Part shown: one piece after another, positions 1-7,527 of the stretch
Position numbering within the stretch: the stretch's first letter is position 1
Layout of the letters: each line of letters starts with the position of its first letter
DNA from: JAYEJB01 sp034716415
Lineage (GTDB): Bacteria; Patescibacteriota; Patescibacteriia; SG8-24
DNA length: 26,752 nucleotides
Direction of reading: 5' to 3'
Assembly: GCA_034716415.1 (NCBI GenBank)
Contig: JAYEJB010000063.1
Span: 1-26,752 of the forward strand
Notes under the pieces: model-generated
What the model was told of the DNA's origin: nothing
Seen by the model: only the letters and a program-made list of their open reading frames with translations
Databases searched by the model: none
Translations under genes and position numbers: made by a program

Positions 1-130
1 TGGCCCCCTACCGCTACCAACCCCGGTGTTTTTGTGTGCGGGTCCGCACGAAAGGACAAAAAGGGGGAGAAAGAATTTTTTAATGACTTGAGTCTTGTGT
101 CTAAAAACGTCACGCCTCGTCTTTACGCCT

Positions 131-168
131 GGTACCTGGTACAAAACAGCGGTTTTGTACCAGGTACC
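131..168. repeat. Perfect 17-bp inverted repeat with 4-nt loop
   Basis: The arm GGTACCTGGTACAAAAC (131-147) is followed by the loop AGCG and its exact reverse complement (152-168). The arm itself contains GGTACC and GGTAC, so the element is internally repetitive. It could act as a terminator-like hairpin or be a REP-type dispersed palindrome. There is no U-tract directly after it on either strand. Confidence 0.85.
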
Positions 169-231
169 AATCTATCCCCACCCCTCACTATCCCGCTGTC
201 ACGCTTCGATAATAAAAAAGAAGCTCCTCAG

Positions 232-290
232 CTTCCTGTCCTGAGCGAAGTCGAAGGGCTCCCCTTCCTGTCCTGAGCGAAGTCGAAGGG
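232..290. repeat. Two direct copies of a 27-bp repeat
   Basis: The same 27 bases occur at 232-258 and 264-290, separated by 5 bases. The core reads TCCTGAGCGAAGTCGAAGGG. Within each copy, CTTC(G)-type and GAAG-type segments can fold into a small hairpin. From memory, very similar dispersed repeats occur in several uncultured bacterial genomes; that was not checked here. Confidence 0.85.
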
Positions 291-302
291 CCCCCCTCTA
301 TC

Positions 303-1352
303 TCACAACAACGTTATATGTTCCCACGGAAACTCGTCCCTACCGAAATGCCCATAGGCCGCGGTCAGTCGGAATATCGGTTGCCGGAGGCCCAGTCGTT
401 CTATGATCGCCCGCGGTCGGAAGTCAAAATTCTGATTCAGGTAGGTGGACAGGTCCTTGCCGTCACCCGATTTGGCGACAAGCATCACCGGGTTTTCCTT
501 GCCGATGGCGTAAGCGACCGTGACCATGCAGTTCTTGGCGACGCCGTTGGCGACGATATTCTTGGCGGCGAAACGCGCCATATAGGCTCCGGATCGATCG
601 ACCTTGGTGGGATCCTTGCCGGAAAAGGCCCCGCCCCCGTGCGGAATGACGCCACCATACGTATCCACCATGATCTTGCGGCCGGTCAGCCCGGTGTCCG
701 CGTCGAATCCACCGACCACGAACAGGCCGGTCGGATTTATCATCAGGTTCTCTTCACGCATGTCACCGACGACCGGTGTGACCAGGTGTTCATTCAGTTG
801 TTCACGCACCTGCTGTTGATCGATCCCGTTCGCGTGCTGGGTAGAGACCACCACGGTCGCGACCTGACCGCGATCGACGGTCACCTGCGTCTTGCCGTCA
901 GGACGGAGCCAACTGAACTGCGGATCATGCCGACGCAGGTTGCCGAGCCCCCAGGCGAGACGATGCGCGAGAACCACCGGCACCGGCAGGAACTCCGGCG
1001 TCTCTGCGGTCGCGTAACCGTACATGATCCCCTGATCTCCGGCACCGCCCGTGTCGACGCCTCGCGCGATGTCTCCGGACTGTTCCTCGATATTCGTGAA
1101 GACCTCAATATCGTCGTCGTAACCGATCTCCTTATATACGGTACGCGCTACCCGCACCGGATCAACATCAGCCTCGGATGTCACTTCCCCGCCGATCATC
1201 ACCGCGCCATGTGAACCAAAAACCTCGACCGCCACCCTAGAGAGCGGGTCGCGAGTCAGATATGCGTCAAGAATGGCGTCCGCGATCTGGTCGCACACCT
1301 TGTCCGGATGTCCTTCTGTCACTGATTCGACGGTTTTCATATTGCAAATCAT
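303..1352 (-). CDS. metK: S-adenosylmethionine synthetase
   Basis: MetK joins methionine and ATP to make S-adenosylmethionine, the cell's main methyl donor, in the cytoplasm. The protein opens with ESVTEGHPDKVCDQIADAIL, containing the family's ATP-binding GHPDK. It continues with GGAGDQGIMYGYA (the GAGDQG signature) and has the glycine-rich GGGAFSGKDPTKVDRSGAY near residues 245-265, which binds phosphate and metal. At about 349 residues it is somewhat shorter than most bacterial MetK proteins (about 380-400) but looks complete at both ends. Two ATGs are possible, at 1352 and 1340. Neither has a good ribosome binding site, and the second (MKTVESV) fits the family start equally well. It is divergent from the large plus-strand gene at 1676. 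Family assignment is very sure; the exact start is not. Confidence 0.96.
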   Translation of the reverse strand: MICNMKTVESVTEGHPDKVCDQIADAILDAYLTRDPLSRVAVEVFGSHGAVMIGGEVTSEADVDPVRVARTVYKEIGYDDDIEVFTNIEEQSGDIARGVDTGGAGDQGIMYGYATAETPEFLPVPVVLAHRLAWGLGNLRRHDPQFSWLRPDGKTQVTVDRGQVATVVVSTQHANGIDQQQVREQLNEHLVTPVVGDMREENLMINPTGLFVVGGFDADTGLTGRKIMVDTYGGVIPHGGGAFSGKDPTKVDRSGAYMARFAAKNIVANGVAKNCMVTVAYAIGKENPVMLVAKSGDGKDLSTYLNQNFDFRPRAIIERLGLRQPIFRLTAAYGHFGRDEFPWEHITLL

Positions 1353-1488
1353 GCCTAATCAAATCCGATTGATGACTTTAGCTTAATTATCGACATTTCG
1401 CAAGTAAAAAACGAGCGGGAAGCAGGAAGCGGGAAGCGGGAAGTTTTGATGCCCCCTGCTCCCTGCCTCCTGCCCCCTGCCCAAAAAC

Positions 1489-1497
1489 TTATCCACA
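1489..1497 (+). promoter_or_regulatory. Sequence matching the DnaA box TTATCCACA
   Basis: The nine bases match the DnaA-box consensus exactly. A weaker look-alike, TCATACACA, follows about 10 bases later. No dnaA, dnaN or origin-type A+T-rich array is nearby, so this is more likely a chance or regulatory site than an origin. Confidence 0.3.
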
Positions 1498-1551
1498 ATT
1501 CATACACAATATCTCCGCTAATTTTAGCCAAAAAACGAATTTCTCGTATGA

Positions 1552-1579
1552 TTGACATCACCCCCTGCACTGATAGGAT
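1552..1579 (+). promoter_or_regulatory. Sigma-70-type promoter candidate
   Basis: TTGACA (1552-1557, a perfect -35) is followed after 16 bases by TAGGAT (1574-1579, 4 of 6 matches to TATAAT). It points at the gene starting at 1676, leaving a leader of roughly 90 bases. This is a prediction from consensus only. Confidence 0.5.
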
Positions 1580-1675
1580 TGAAGTGTCCGGTGATTAATC
1601 AGCACCCGACGATTTCCAGGAGCTGTAACCGGAGACGGGAGCTCTTTGACAAACATCGAAAAATGGAGGAACTCG

Positions 1676-4330
1676 ATGGCTATTCATGAGCAGAAAGGGA
1701 ATAGGACGGCTTTCGATGTGGTCCTGTCCCTTATCGGCTTCGGAGGCAAAAGGTTGTCCGACTTGTTCAGACACACCACAAGCCCTGATGCCGCGAAATC
1801 CGCCTTCCGGGTACTGAAACTGGAGCCGGGCGAAGACAAGGACGCCCGAGAAGATACGCGGAAAGCTACTCCATCGAGCGGCACCGCACGTAAACCTCAA
1901 CCGAAAGCAACACCTAAGGGCGCACCTCGCACCCGCGGAAATGGCCCTCGTAAAAGTGGGCGGAAACGGAGAAAACCGATGAGTAAGCTCAAGAAGGAGG
2001 GGGGAAGCCTGAAGACGCGAGTCGGATGGATTTCCCGTGTCGACTTCGGAGAGGAAGGATTCCGCACTGCACTCCTCTGGCTGGCCAAGGTCATCTTCAA
2101 GCGCGCCGACGTTCACTTCGTCGTGCTCGCCGCCGGTCTCGTCGCCGCGAAAGCTGTGAGAGAGACGCGGAGGAAAATCAAGGCGAAGCAGAGGCGCCTC
2201 AAGAGCAGGATCATGGAGCTCACGCGAAACCACAAGGCGCGCGAAAAGAAGCGCAAGGAGTGGGAGAAGCGAGACCGTGATCGCTGGCTGCAGGCCAGAC
2301 GCGCGTTCTGGGATGCCGAAGACGAACTGGCAAAACTGCCGGATGAAGCACCCAAGAAACAGCGCAATGAGCTCGAAGCCAAGGTCAAGGCGGCCAAGTC
2401 CGAAAAGAACAAGCGTCATGGTCTGCTCGAGACCAACAACGGACGCCGTTACAAGGAGGCCGATCGGGGCCAGAAGTCTCACGACACCAACGTGACGGAC
2501 CTGGAAGACCGAATCTATGCCCTCAGCAAGGATCTGGACGACTGGGAGCCGGAGAACATGGCGGCCTTCCTCGCGAAGGCCATTCCGGAATTCGTGAACA
2601 GGGCTGGCGAGCGCGTCAACCTGTACATCGTCCCTTCGGAAGCGTTCGACGGCATCGAGGGCATCGAAACTGCCCGCGAACTTCAGCGGCTCCGCGAGGA
2701 CATCCGTATCTACGGCCCGAACAGGGACATCTTCCCCATGCGCGGCGACGACGGCAAGAAAGTCGAAGTCATCGTGCCGGAGAAGGCTACCTGGATGCGC
2801 AGTGAGTACTTCGCGACTCCGGTCCAGCGTGTCCTCACCGACCGGAAGGGCCTCGCTGACGGCCATCCGGACATCTACGCAGTCGCCGGATTCGGGTCTT
2901 CCATGGTCAAGCCGCAAGGCGAATTCCCACGACCCTGGTTCTCCGTGCCGGCACTGCACGAGATCACCGGCGTCCGTACGTCGGAGAACCAGATCGGCGT
3001 CGCCGTGACGTCGATCCATCCCGATCACACGGTACCGCTCGTCACGTTCCACTCCCTCAAGGACGAGGTGAACAACGAGCGCGATTTCATCGGTCTGCCC
3101 AAACAGCCGACAACCGCGCAACGCAGCCTCATCGCCGCCCTCAAGGATCTCGGCGACGCCACCACCGGCACTCTCGCCGACAGGACCGGCCTCACTGAGG
3201 ATCAGGTCACGTCGGAGATGCAGAGCATGGCTGCGACATCCTCGCACTCCCGGAACACCAAGTGGCCCGGAGTCATCTGGGACAAGGAAGACCGGAGGTG
3301 GAAGTTCCCGATGGAATGGATGCAGCAGAAGCTGCGGTATCCGGTCCCACCGAAGGAGATGCAGAAGGACGTGGTGATGGCCTATGCCTGTCTGCACGGC
3401 GGTTCCGTGATGTTGGACATCGGGTACTTCCTGAAGCACATGCCCCAGCGGATCCTGGACCACGACGCGACCATCCTGGTCGGTGCCGGAGACTTCGTCG
3501 AAGGCCTTGCCCACAACCTCGCGCAACGAGGGGAGGTTCACCCGGCCTTCTGGAACCTGAGGCTTCAAGAGGAGTTGTCCGGAACGATGGTCGCCAAGGT
3601 GACCTTGGACGTCTTCCGAGCCAGGTTCCCGGCCGCTCTCGAGCGGTTCAAGGAACGGATCGGCAAGCGCAAGCTCTCCAACAAGGAAAAAGACAGAGAG
3701 CTGCACGTGGCCATCGACGAAGCCCTGCTCCAGAACGTCATGATCGAGGGTAACCACGACGAGTGGGTGAAGAGACACGGGGTTCAGCCCATGATTCACA
3801 TGCGCTCGGTCATGGTCAACATGATCCGAAAGGTCATCGAGAAAGATCTCGACAAGCATGACATGCGTACGGTGAATCTCGACGAGATCGTCGAGAGAAA
3901 GACCATCATCCTTCCGTGCGGCGACAGGTATATCCTGCCGTCGGGACTGAAGATGTCGGTCGACCACCCGCACATGTCGAGGACCAAGACGACCTCGATC
4001 AGGGCACAGGCCGGTCTCGCCCAGAACAGCGATGCACACCTCGTCATCCTCGCCAACTTCCACGTCGGCATCGCCGTGATGGGCTGGGACGGTGAGCGCG
4101 GACAGCGGGTCTGCCTCCAGGTCGGTACCCAGGTCATCGATTCGGACTTCGAGCACAAGAAGCAGAAGACCGTGGACCACGGTTTCGCCATCATGATCCT
4201 CGAATCCCGGAAAAATCGGGTCGTCAGGACCACGACCACCTTCTACGGTCACAAGCCCGGCGAAGGTAAGGGGCTCGATGCCATGGGGCCGTTCGATGAT
4301 CTCATGGCAAAGTTCGGCCTTGCCGAATAG
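1676..4330 (+). CDS. Large basic protein with divergent metallophosphoesterase domain
   Basis: The protein has about 884 residues and unknown function. The start is ATG 1676, because GGAGGA (1665-1670) sits 5 bases upstream; a TTG further upstream (1646) is less likely. The first 110 residues are low-complexity and rich in Lys, Arg and Pro. Roughly residues 130-150 may form an amphipathic or membrane-associated segment. Residues 155-300 are a highly charged, probably coiled-coil region, and a helix-turn-helix-like stretch (TTAQRSLIAALKDLGDATTG) lies near residue 480. The C-terminal third carries metallophosphoesterase-type motifs in order: GAGDFVEG (about 604), GNHDEW (about 691), VDHPH (about 761) and ANFHVG (about 797, where GHxH would be usual). 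The first motif (DxH) is not obvious. Inference: a metal-dependent phosphoesterase or nuclease fused to a nucleic-acid-binding basic region. It has its own promoter candidate and terminator, so it is probably monocistronic. Confidence 0.8.
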   Translation: MAIHEQKGNRTAFDVVLSLIGFGGKRLSDLFRHTTSPDAAKSAFRVLKLEPGEDKDAREDTRKATPSSGTARKPQPKATPKGAPRTRGNGPRKSGRKRRKPMSKLKKEGGSLKTRVGWISRVDFGEEGFRTALLWLAKVIFKRADVHFVVLAAGLVAAKAVRETRRKIKAKQRRLKSRIMELTRNHKAREKKRKEWEKRDRDRWLQARRAFWDAEDELAKLPDEAPKKQRNELEAKVKAAKSEKNKRHGLLETNNGRRYKEADRGQKSHDTNVTDLEDRIYALSKDLDDWEPENMAAFLAKAIPEFVNRAGERVNLYIVPSEAFDGIEGIETARELQRLREDIRIYGPNRDIFPMRGDDGKKVEVIVPEKATWMRSEYFATPVQRVLTDRKGLADGHPDIYAVAGFGSSMVKPQGEFPRPWFSVPALHEITGVRTSENQIGVAVTSIHPDHTVPLVTFHSLKDEVNNERDFIGLPKQPTTAQRSLIAALKDLGDATTGTLADRTGLTEDQVTSEMQSMAATSSHSRNTKWPGVIWDKEDRRWKFPMEWMQQKLRYPVPPKEMQKDVVMAYACLHGGSVMLDIGYFLKHMPQRILDHDATILVGAGDFVEGLAHNLAQRGEVHPAFWNLRLQEELSGTMVAKVTLDVFRARFPAALERFKERIGKRKLSNKEKDRELHVAIDEALLQNVMIEGNHDEWVKRHGVQPMIHMRSVMVNMIRKVIEKDLDKHDMRTVNLDEIVERKTIILPCGDRYILPSGLKMSVDHPHMSRTKTTSIRAQAGLAQNSDAHLVILANFHVGIAVMGWDGERGQRVCLQVGTQVIDSDFEHKKQKTVDHGFAIMILESRKNRVVRTTTTFYGHKPGEGKGLDAMGPFDDLMAKFGLAE

Positions 4331-4377
4331 CGGACCTACCCACCTCACTTCGATCAACGACTCCAACACAAACGACA

Positions 4378-4406
4378 ACCCGCATCTTCGGATGCGGGTC
4401 TTTTTT
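4378..4406 (+). terminator. Rho-independent terminator (TTCG loop)
   Basis: The stem ACCCGCATC/GATGCGGGT (9 bp) is capped by a TTCG tetraloop and followed by C plus six T residues (4401-4406). It lies 48 bases after the stop of the metallophosphoesterase gene. Confidence 0.92.
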
Positions 4407-4435
4407 ATACTTGGCGGAAAGCGGGAGGCGGGAAG

Positions 4436-4796
4436 TCATTTTTTTAAACATGCCGAGAATGATGTGATTCCTGCCGCCAACTTCCTATACGCATCGTATT
4501 ATCGGCATGACTCGATGCTCATCGACAAACGCCAAATCACGCAGAAGCATGAGATGTTGAATGGTCTCGTACACCGATCCTTTTGATATCGCAAGATAAC
4601 GCCTAAAATCCTGCGAGTATCCCCTGCCGGATCCTTCTGCGATATTCGCCCCCACCGAAGAGGCCGACCTTCTGACCTGTGAGACTAATCCAAATCGTTC
4701 TTCAGTGGGGCAATCGATCGTGATTCGATATACACACTTCGTCAGACGATATGATTCCCTCCAGATATTCAACTTTTCAAAACGCGACAGTTCCAT
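4436..4796 (-). pseudogene. Four-helix-bundle protein (23S rRNA-intervening-sequence type), frameshifted near its end
   Basis: The first 103 residues (4796 to 4485) match the four-helix-bundle family found in 23S rRNA intervening sequences and elsewhere. The diagnostic segment is QVRRSASSVGANIAEGSGRG, preceded by FEKLNIWRESYRL at the N terminus. The function of the family is unknown. The frame stops early, after IIRCV. A neighbouring frame then reads YDAYRKLAAGITSFSACLKK before a TGA at 4436-4438, which resembles the missing last helix of the family. I infer a small frameshift near 4500, or a sequencing error there. It is convergent with the gene ending at 4330 and follows the helicase gene. 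If only the intact frame is real, the CDS is 4485-4796. Confidence 0.72.
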
Positions 4797-4857
4797 ACCG
4801 TCGCGAATATAGATGAACCTTATTGTTAGGTCAAATCATCCCGCTTCCTGCCTCCCG

Positions 4858-6993
4858 CTAAATATCTCTAAGAAAACTCTTCTTCTTCCAATCAGCCACT
4901 CTCTTCTTCACCTCCCGCATGTCCCCATGCTCGTCCAATTCAATCACGCCATCCTCGTCGTCGTTATAGTTCAGATAGGTGTCGCCGCAGTCCGAAGCGA
5001 ACGCACCCCTCCCCTCTTCCATGATATCAAGATTGGTCGGATCGGCTTCAGTGATGAACATCGACGGGAACTCGGCGCTGGAGTCGAATCCTGCACGACG
5101 TGGATAGCACAACGTCAGTGATTTCTTGGCGCGTGTCACGGCGACGTAGAACAACCGGCGCTCCTCTTCGATACCACCTTCTTCCATGGCCGCGCGACGA
5201 TTCGGGAAACCGGACGAAGTAAGATGGATGATGAACACCTTGTCCCATTCAAGACCCTTGGCCTGATGGACGGTCGACAGCACGACTCGCCTTCCCGCGC
5301 TTCCCGCTTCCCGCCTCCCGCTTCCCGCCTTCGATACGCCAGCGTAAACCGCGTCGTTCAACGCAACCTCGGCCAGAAACTCGTCTGCGTCGTCGTAGTC
5401 GTCGGAAAAAGCGGCGAGCTGTTCCAGATCATCCATGCGTTCGCGCGCGTTCGGGTACTCGGCGGTCAGATAATCGTCATACGGCGAATCCAATATCGCC
5501 TTGATCATGTCGAACGGCCTCTCCCCCGCTTTCACCAACTTCAGCAGCGTCTTCCGCAGATCACCCCAGCCGAGAAGCGCCTTCTTGCCGAGGGTGTCCT
5601 GCATGTCATGTTCCGCGACCGCGGAGAGCGATCCGATACGCATCGCCGCCACGTAGACCTTACCCGCGGTAACGTCGCCGATGCCGCGCTGAAAATTCAA
5701 GACCCTCCGCCAGGCCGCCTCATCCGCGAAATTGTATGCGATACGCAGGAACGCCAATACGTCTTTGACATGCGCCCGCTCGAAGAAGCGCATGCCACCA
5801 CGATAATCGTACTCCACGCCGCGTCGCATCAGCTCGAACTCAAGCGCCTGCGAATGATGCGTCGCCCGAAACAATACGGCAATGTCGCGCGGGTCCTTGC
5901 CACCGTCGATCAGACCTTCGATCTTGTCGGCCACATACTCCGCTTCAGCCGCAGCTGATGACGCCGGAACTACCTTGGGCATCGACGAACCGTCATTGAC
6001 CGCTTTCAATTCTTTGGGGAATTGCTTCTTGTTGCGCGAAATGACGTCATTGGCGAGATCGAGCACCTCAGGCGTGGAACGATAGTTGGTCTCCAACATG
6101 AAACGTTTCGCGCCCGGGAACCGATCCGAAAATTCCAGGATGTTCCTGATGTCCGCGGCGCGAAACGAATAGATACTCTGTGCGTCATCGCCGACGACCA
6201 GCACATTACCGTGCTTTTCACTGATGAGTCGGACGATTCCGTCCTGCAAGGCGTTCGTGTCCTGATACTCATCGACGAGAACGTATCGGAAACGATCCGA
6301 TATCGAACGACGCAGGTCGTGTTCGTCGGTCAGCAATCCGTACAGATGCAGTAGCAGGTCATCGAAATCCATCGCGTTCGCCAACCGCTTCTTATGGTCG
6401 TAGGTCTCGAGGACGCTCACGATATCGCGTTCGATGTATTGAAAGTCCGGATGCTTGCGTTCGATCGTCGCGGCTACCGATAGCATCGCGTTCTTGGCGT
6501 AACTACCGACCGAATGGATGACCTTCGGCGACGGGAAACGCCGCTCCTTGCTATCCAGGCCAAGCTCCTTGATGCTGGCCTTTACCATGCTCCTCGAATC
6601 TTCCTGATCGAGGATGGTGAAACCCTTGGTGAACCCAAGCCGCTCGGCGTGCATGCGCAGAAGCCGATTGGCGACCGAGTGAAACGTACCGCCCCACACC
6701 CCCGCCGGACCCCCTCTCTGACCCAGGAGCGTTCCGATCCGACCCATCATCTCACCAGCCGCTTTATTCGTGAACGTCAGCAGAAGGATCTCCTCCGGTC
6801 GCACGCCGTTATTGATGAGGTGGGCGACCCGATAGACCACGGTCCGCGTCTTGCCTGATCCCGCGCCCGCCAGCACCAAACACGCCCCGTCACCCTCGGT
6901 GACGACGCGATACTGCTCGCCGTTAAGCTCCTTACGAAAATCCTCCTGACGAGAGCTGGTCCTCTTCTTGGATTTAGTCGCTGTTGCGGTCAT
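4858..6993 (-). CDS. UvrD/PcrA-type superfamily 1 DNA helicase
   Basis: An ATP-dependent 3'-5' DNA helicase that would act in nucleotide-excision and mismatch repair and in clearing stalled replication. The motifs appear in the expected order: QYRVV (Q motif), AGAGSGKTRT (Walker A, near residue 43), LLTFTNKAAGEM (Ia), DEYQDTN (Walker B, motif II), GDDAQSIYSFRAA (III), ETNYRST (IV), STVHQAKGLEWDKVF (V) and LFYVAVTRAKK (VI). The 711-residue length is normal. The C-terminal tail is acidic and lacks a recognisable Tudor-like PcrA end. Just before motif V, the residues SGRREAGSAGRR are encoded by a GGGAAGC-type repeat (5291-5331), so a dispersed intergenic repeat seems to lie in frame inside this gene. 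The family is certain; the choice between uvrD and pcrA is open. Confidence 0.95.
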   Translation of the reverse strand: MTATATKSKKRTSSRQEDFRKELNGEQYRVVTEGDGACLVLAGAGSGKTRTVVYRVAHLINNGVRPEEILLLTFTNKAAGEMMGRIGTLLGQRGGPAGVWGGTFHSVANRLLRMHAERLGFTKGFTILDQEDSRSMVKASIKELGLDSKERRFPSPKVIHSVGSYAKNAMLSVAATIERKHPDFQYIERDIVSVLETYDHKKRLANAMDFDDLLLHLYGLLTDEHDLRRSISDRFRYVLVDEYQDTNALQDGIVRLISEKHGNVLVVGDDAQSIYSFRAADIRNILEFSDRFPGAKRFMLETNYRSTPEVLDLANDVISRNKKQFPKELKAVNDGSSMPKVVPASSAAAEAEYVADKIEGLIDGGKDPRDIAVLFRATHHSQALEFELMRRGVEYDYRGGMRFFERAHVKDVLAFLRIAYNFADEAAWRRVLNFQRGIGDVTAGKVYVAAMRIGSLSAVAEHDMQDTLGKKALLGWGDLRKTLLKLVKAGERPFDMIKAILDSPYDDYLTAEYPNARERMDDLEQLAAFSDDYDDADEFLAEVALNDAVYAGVSKAGSGRREAGSAGRRVVLSTVHQAKGLEWDKVFIIHLTSSGFPNRRAAMEEGGIEEERRLFYVAVTRAKKSLTLCYPRRAGFDSSAEFPSMFITEADPTNLDIMEEGRGAFASDCGDTYLNYNDDEDGVIELDEHGDMREVKKRVADWKKKSFLRDI

Positions 6994-7061
6994 GTACTTA
7001 TGGATACGCGTGCACTCTACAATCCATCCGAGCCAGAAGCAACCGTGGATAACCTAATCAA

Positions 7062-7083
7062 ATTCCGCCCCGATAGGCGGAAT
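7062..7083 (-). terminator. Hairpin after the CoA-binding gene
   Basis: A perfect 8-bp stem (ATTCCGCC/GGCGGAAT) with a 6-base loop lies about 25 bases downstream of the stop at 7108. On the minus strand it is followed by TTTGATT, a weak U-tract, so termination is plausible but not strong. Confidence 0.5.
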
Positions 7084-7107
7084 GAATGATAGACATTTTT
7101 CATTGAC

Positions 7108-7527
7108 CTACTCGCCAATCGGTTCCTGCGAATCGAGGTGCATGTATTGACGCATTGCACAGTCGTCCATGACGACTTGAAGCCCGGCTTCACTGACCAT
7201 TTTGGCAGCATCTTCATTACCCGCACCATCCTGCATCCAAAAAAACTTGGCGCCGATGTCTACAGCCGCCTGCGCGATCTCCGGCACGACTTGAGGGCGC
7301 CGGAACACCAGCACCATATCGACCGGATCCAGAATCGATTTCAGGTCCGGATATGATTTCTCTCCGAGCACCTCTTTCTCGTTCGGATTGACCGGTATGA
7401 CGCGATAGCCTTTCGACTGCAGGAATTTACAGACCGCGTTGCTGGCACGCTCTTCTTTCGATGACAGGCCGACCACGGCTATGGTCTTGGTTTCTTTCAA
7501 GATTTTTCGTATGTCTGGATTGGTCAT
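7108..7527 (-). CDS. CoA-binding domain protein (YccU-like)
   Basis: A 139-residue protein made of a single Rossmann-like CoA-binding domain. It shows the family pattern TIAVVGLSSKEERASNAV near the N terminus, GYRVIPVNPNEKEVLGEKSY in the middle, and VDMVLVFRRPQVVPEIA. The metabolically conserved KFFWMQDGAGNEDAA and MDDCAMRQY come near the end. Members of this family bind CoA-type ligands, but their physiological role is generally unknown. The gene sits 114 bases upstream of the helicase gene on the same strand and just downstream of the composite repeat region, so that repeat would lie in its leader. The start ATG at 7527 has no strong ribosome binding site. Confidence 0.9.
   Translation of the reverse strand: MTNPDIRKILKETKTIAVVGLSSKEERASNAVCKFLQSKGYRVIPVNPNEKEVLGEKSYPDLKSILDPVDMVLVFRRPQVVPEIAQAAVDIGAKFFWMQDGAGNEDAAKMVSEAGLQVVMDDCAMRQYMHLDSQEPIGE

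Larger units (their letters stand above)
1..302. other. Non-coding left edge with palindrome and direct repeats
   Basis: I see no convincing gene here. The short open frame on the plus strand runs through a palindrome and through direct repeats and resembles no known family. The segment lies downstream of metK (whose stop is at 303 on the minus strand) and holds a near-perfect stem-loop and two copies of a 27-bp repeat, listed separately. No classical U-tract terminator for metK is evident. Confidence 0.6.
1353..1675. other. Divergent intergenic region with purine-rich repeat and DnaA-box-like site
   Basis: This gap separates metK (minus) from the large plus-strand gene. It holds GGGAAGC-type repeats at about 1409-1445 and their complementary polypyrimidine form at about 1450-1482. 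A perfect TTATCCACA lies at 1489-1497, and a plus-strand promoter candidate at 1552-1579. No gene is seen in it. Confidence 0.6.

Noticed and set aside
34..276. An 80-residue plus-strand frame at the left edge
   Set aside because: It is built from the GGTACC palindrome and the 27-bp direct repeats and shows no family resemblance.
318..1214. A 298-residue plus-strand frame
   Set aside because: It is fully antisense to metK, whose protein is unmistakable.
1489..1508. Replication origin
   Set aside because: There is only one perfect DnaA box plus a weak one, and no dnaA, dnaN or A+T-rich unwinding region.
1595..4378. A 927-residue open frame on the minus strand
   Set aside because: It is the antisense of the metallophosphoesterase gene. 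The plus-strand frame has family motifs, a ribosome binding site, a promoter candidate and a terminator; the minus frame has none and reads like low-complexity antisense.
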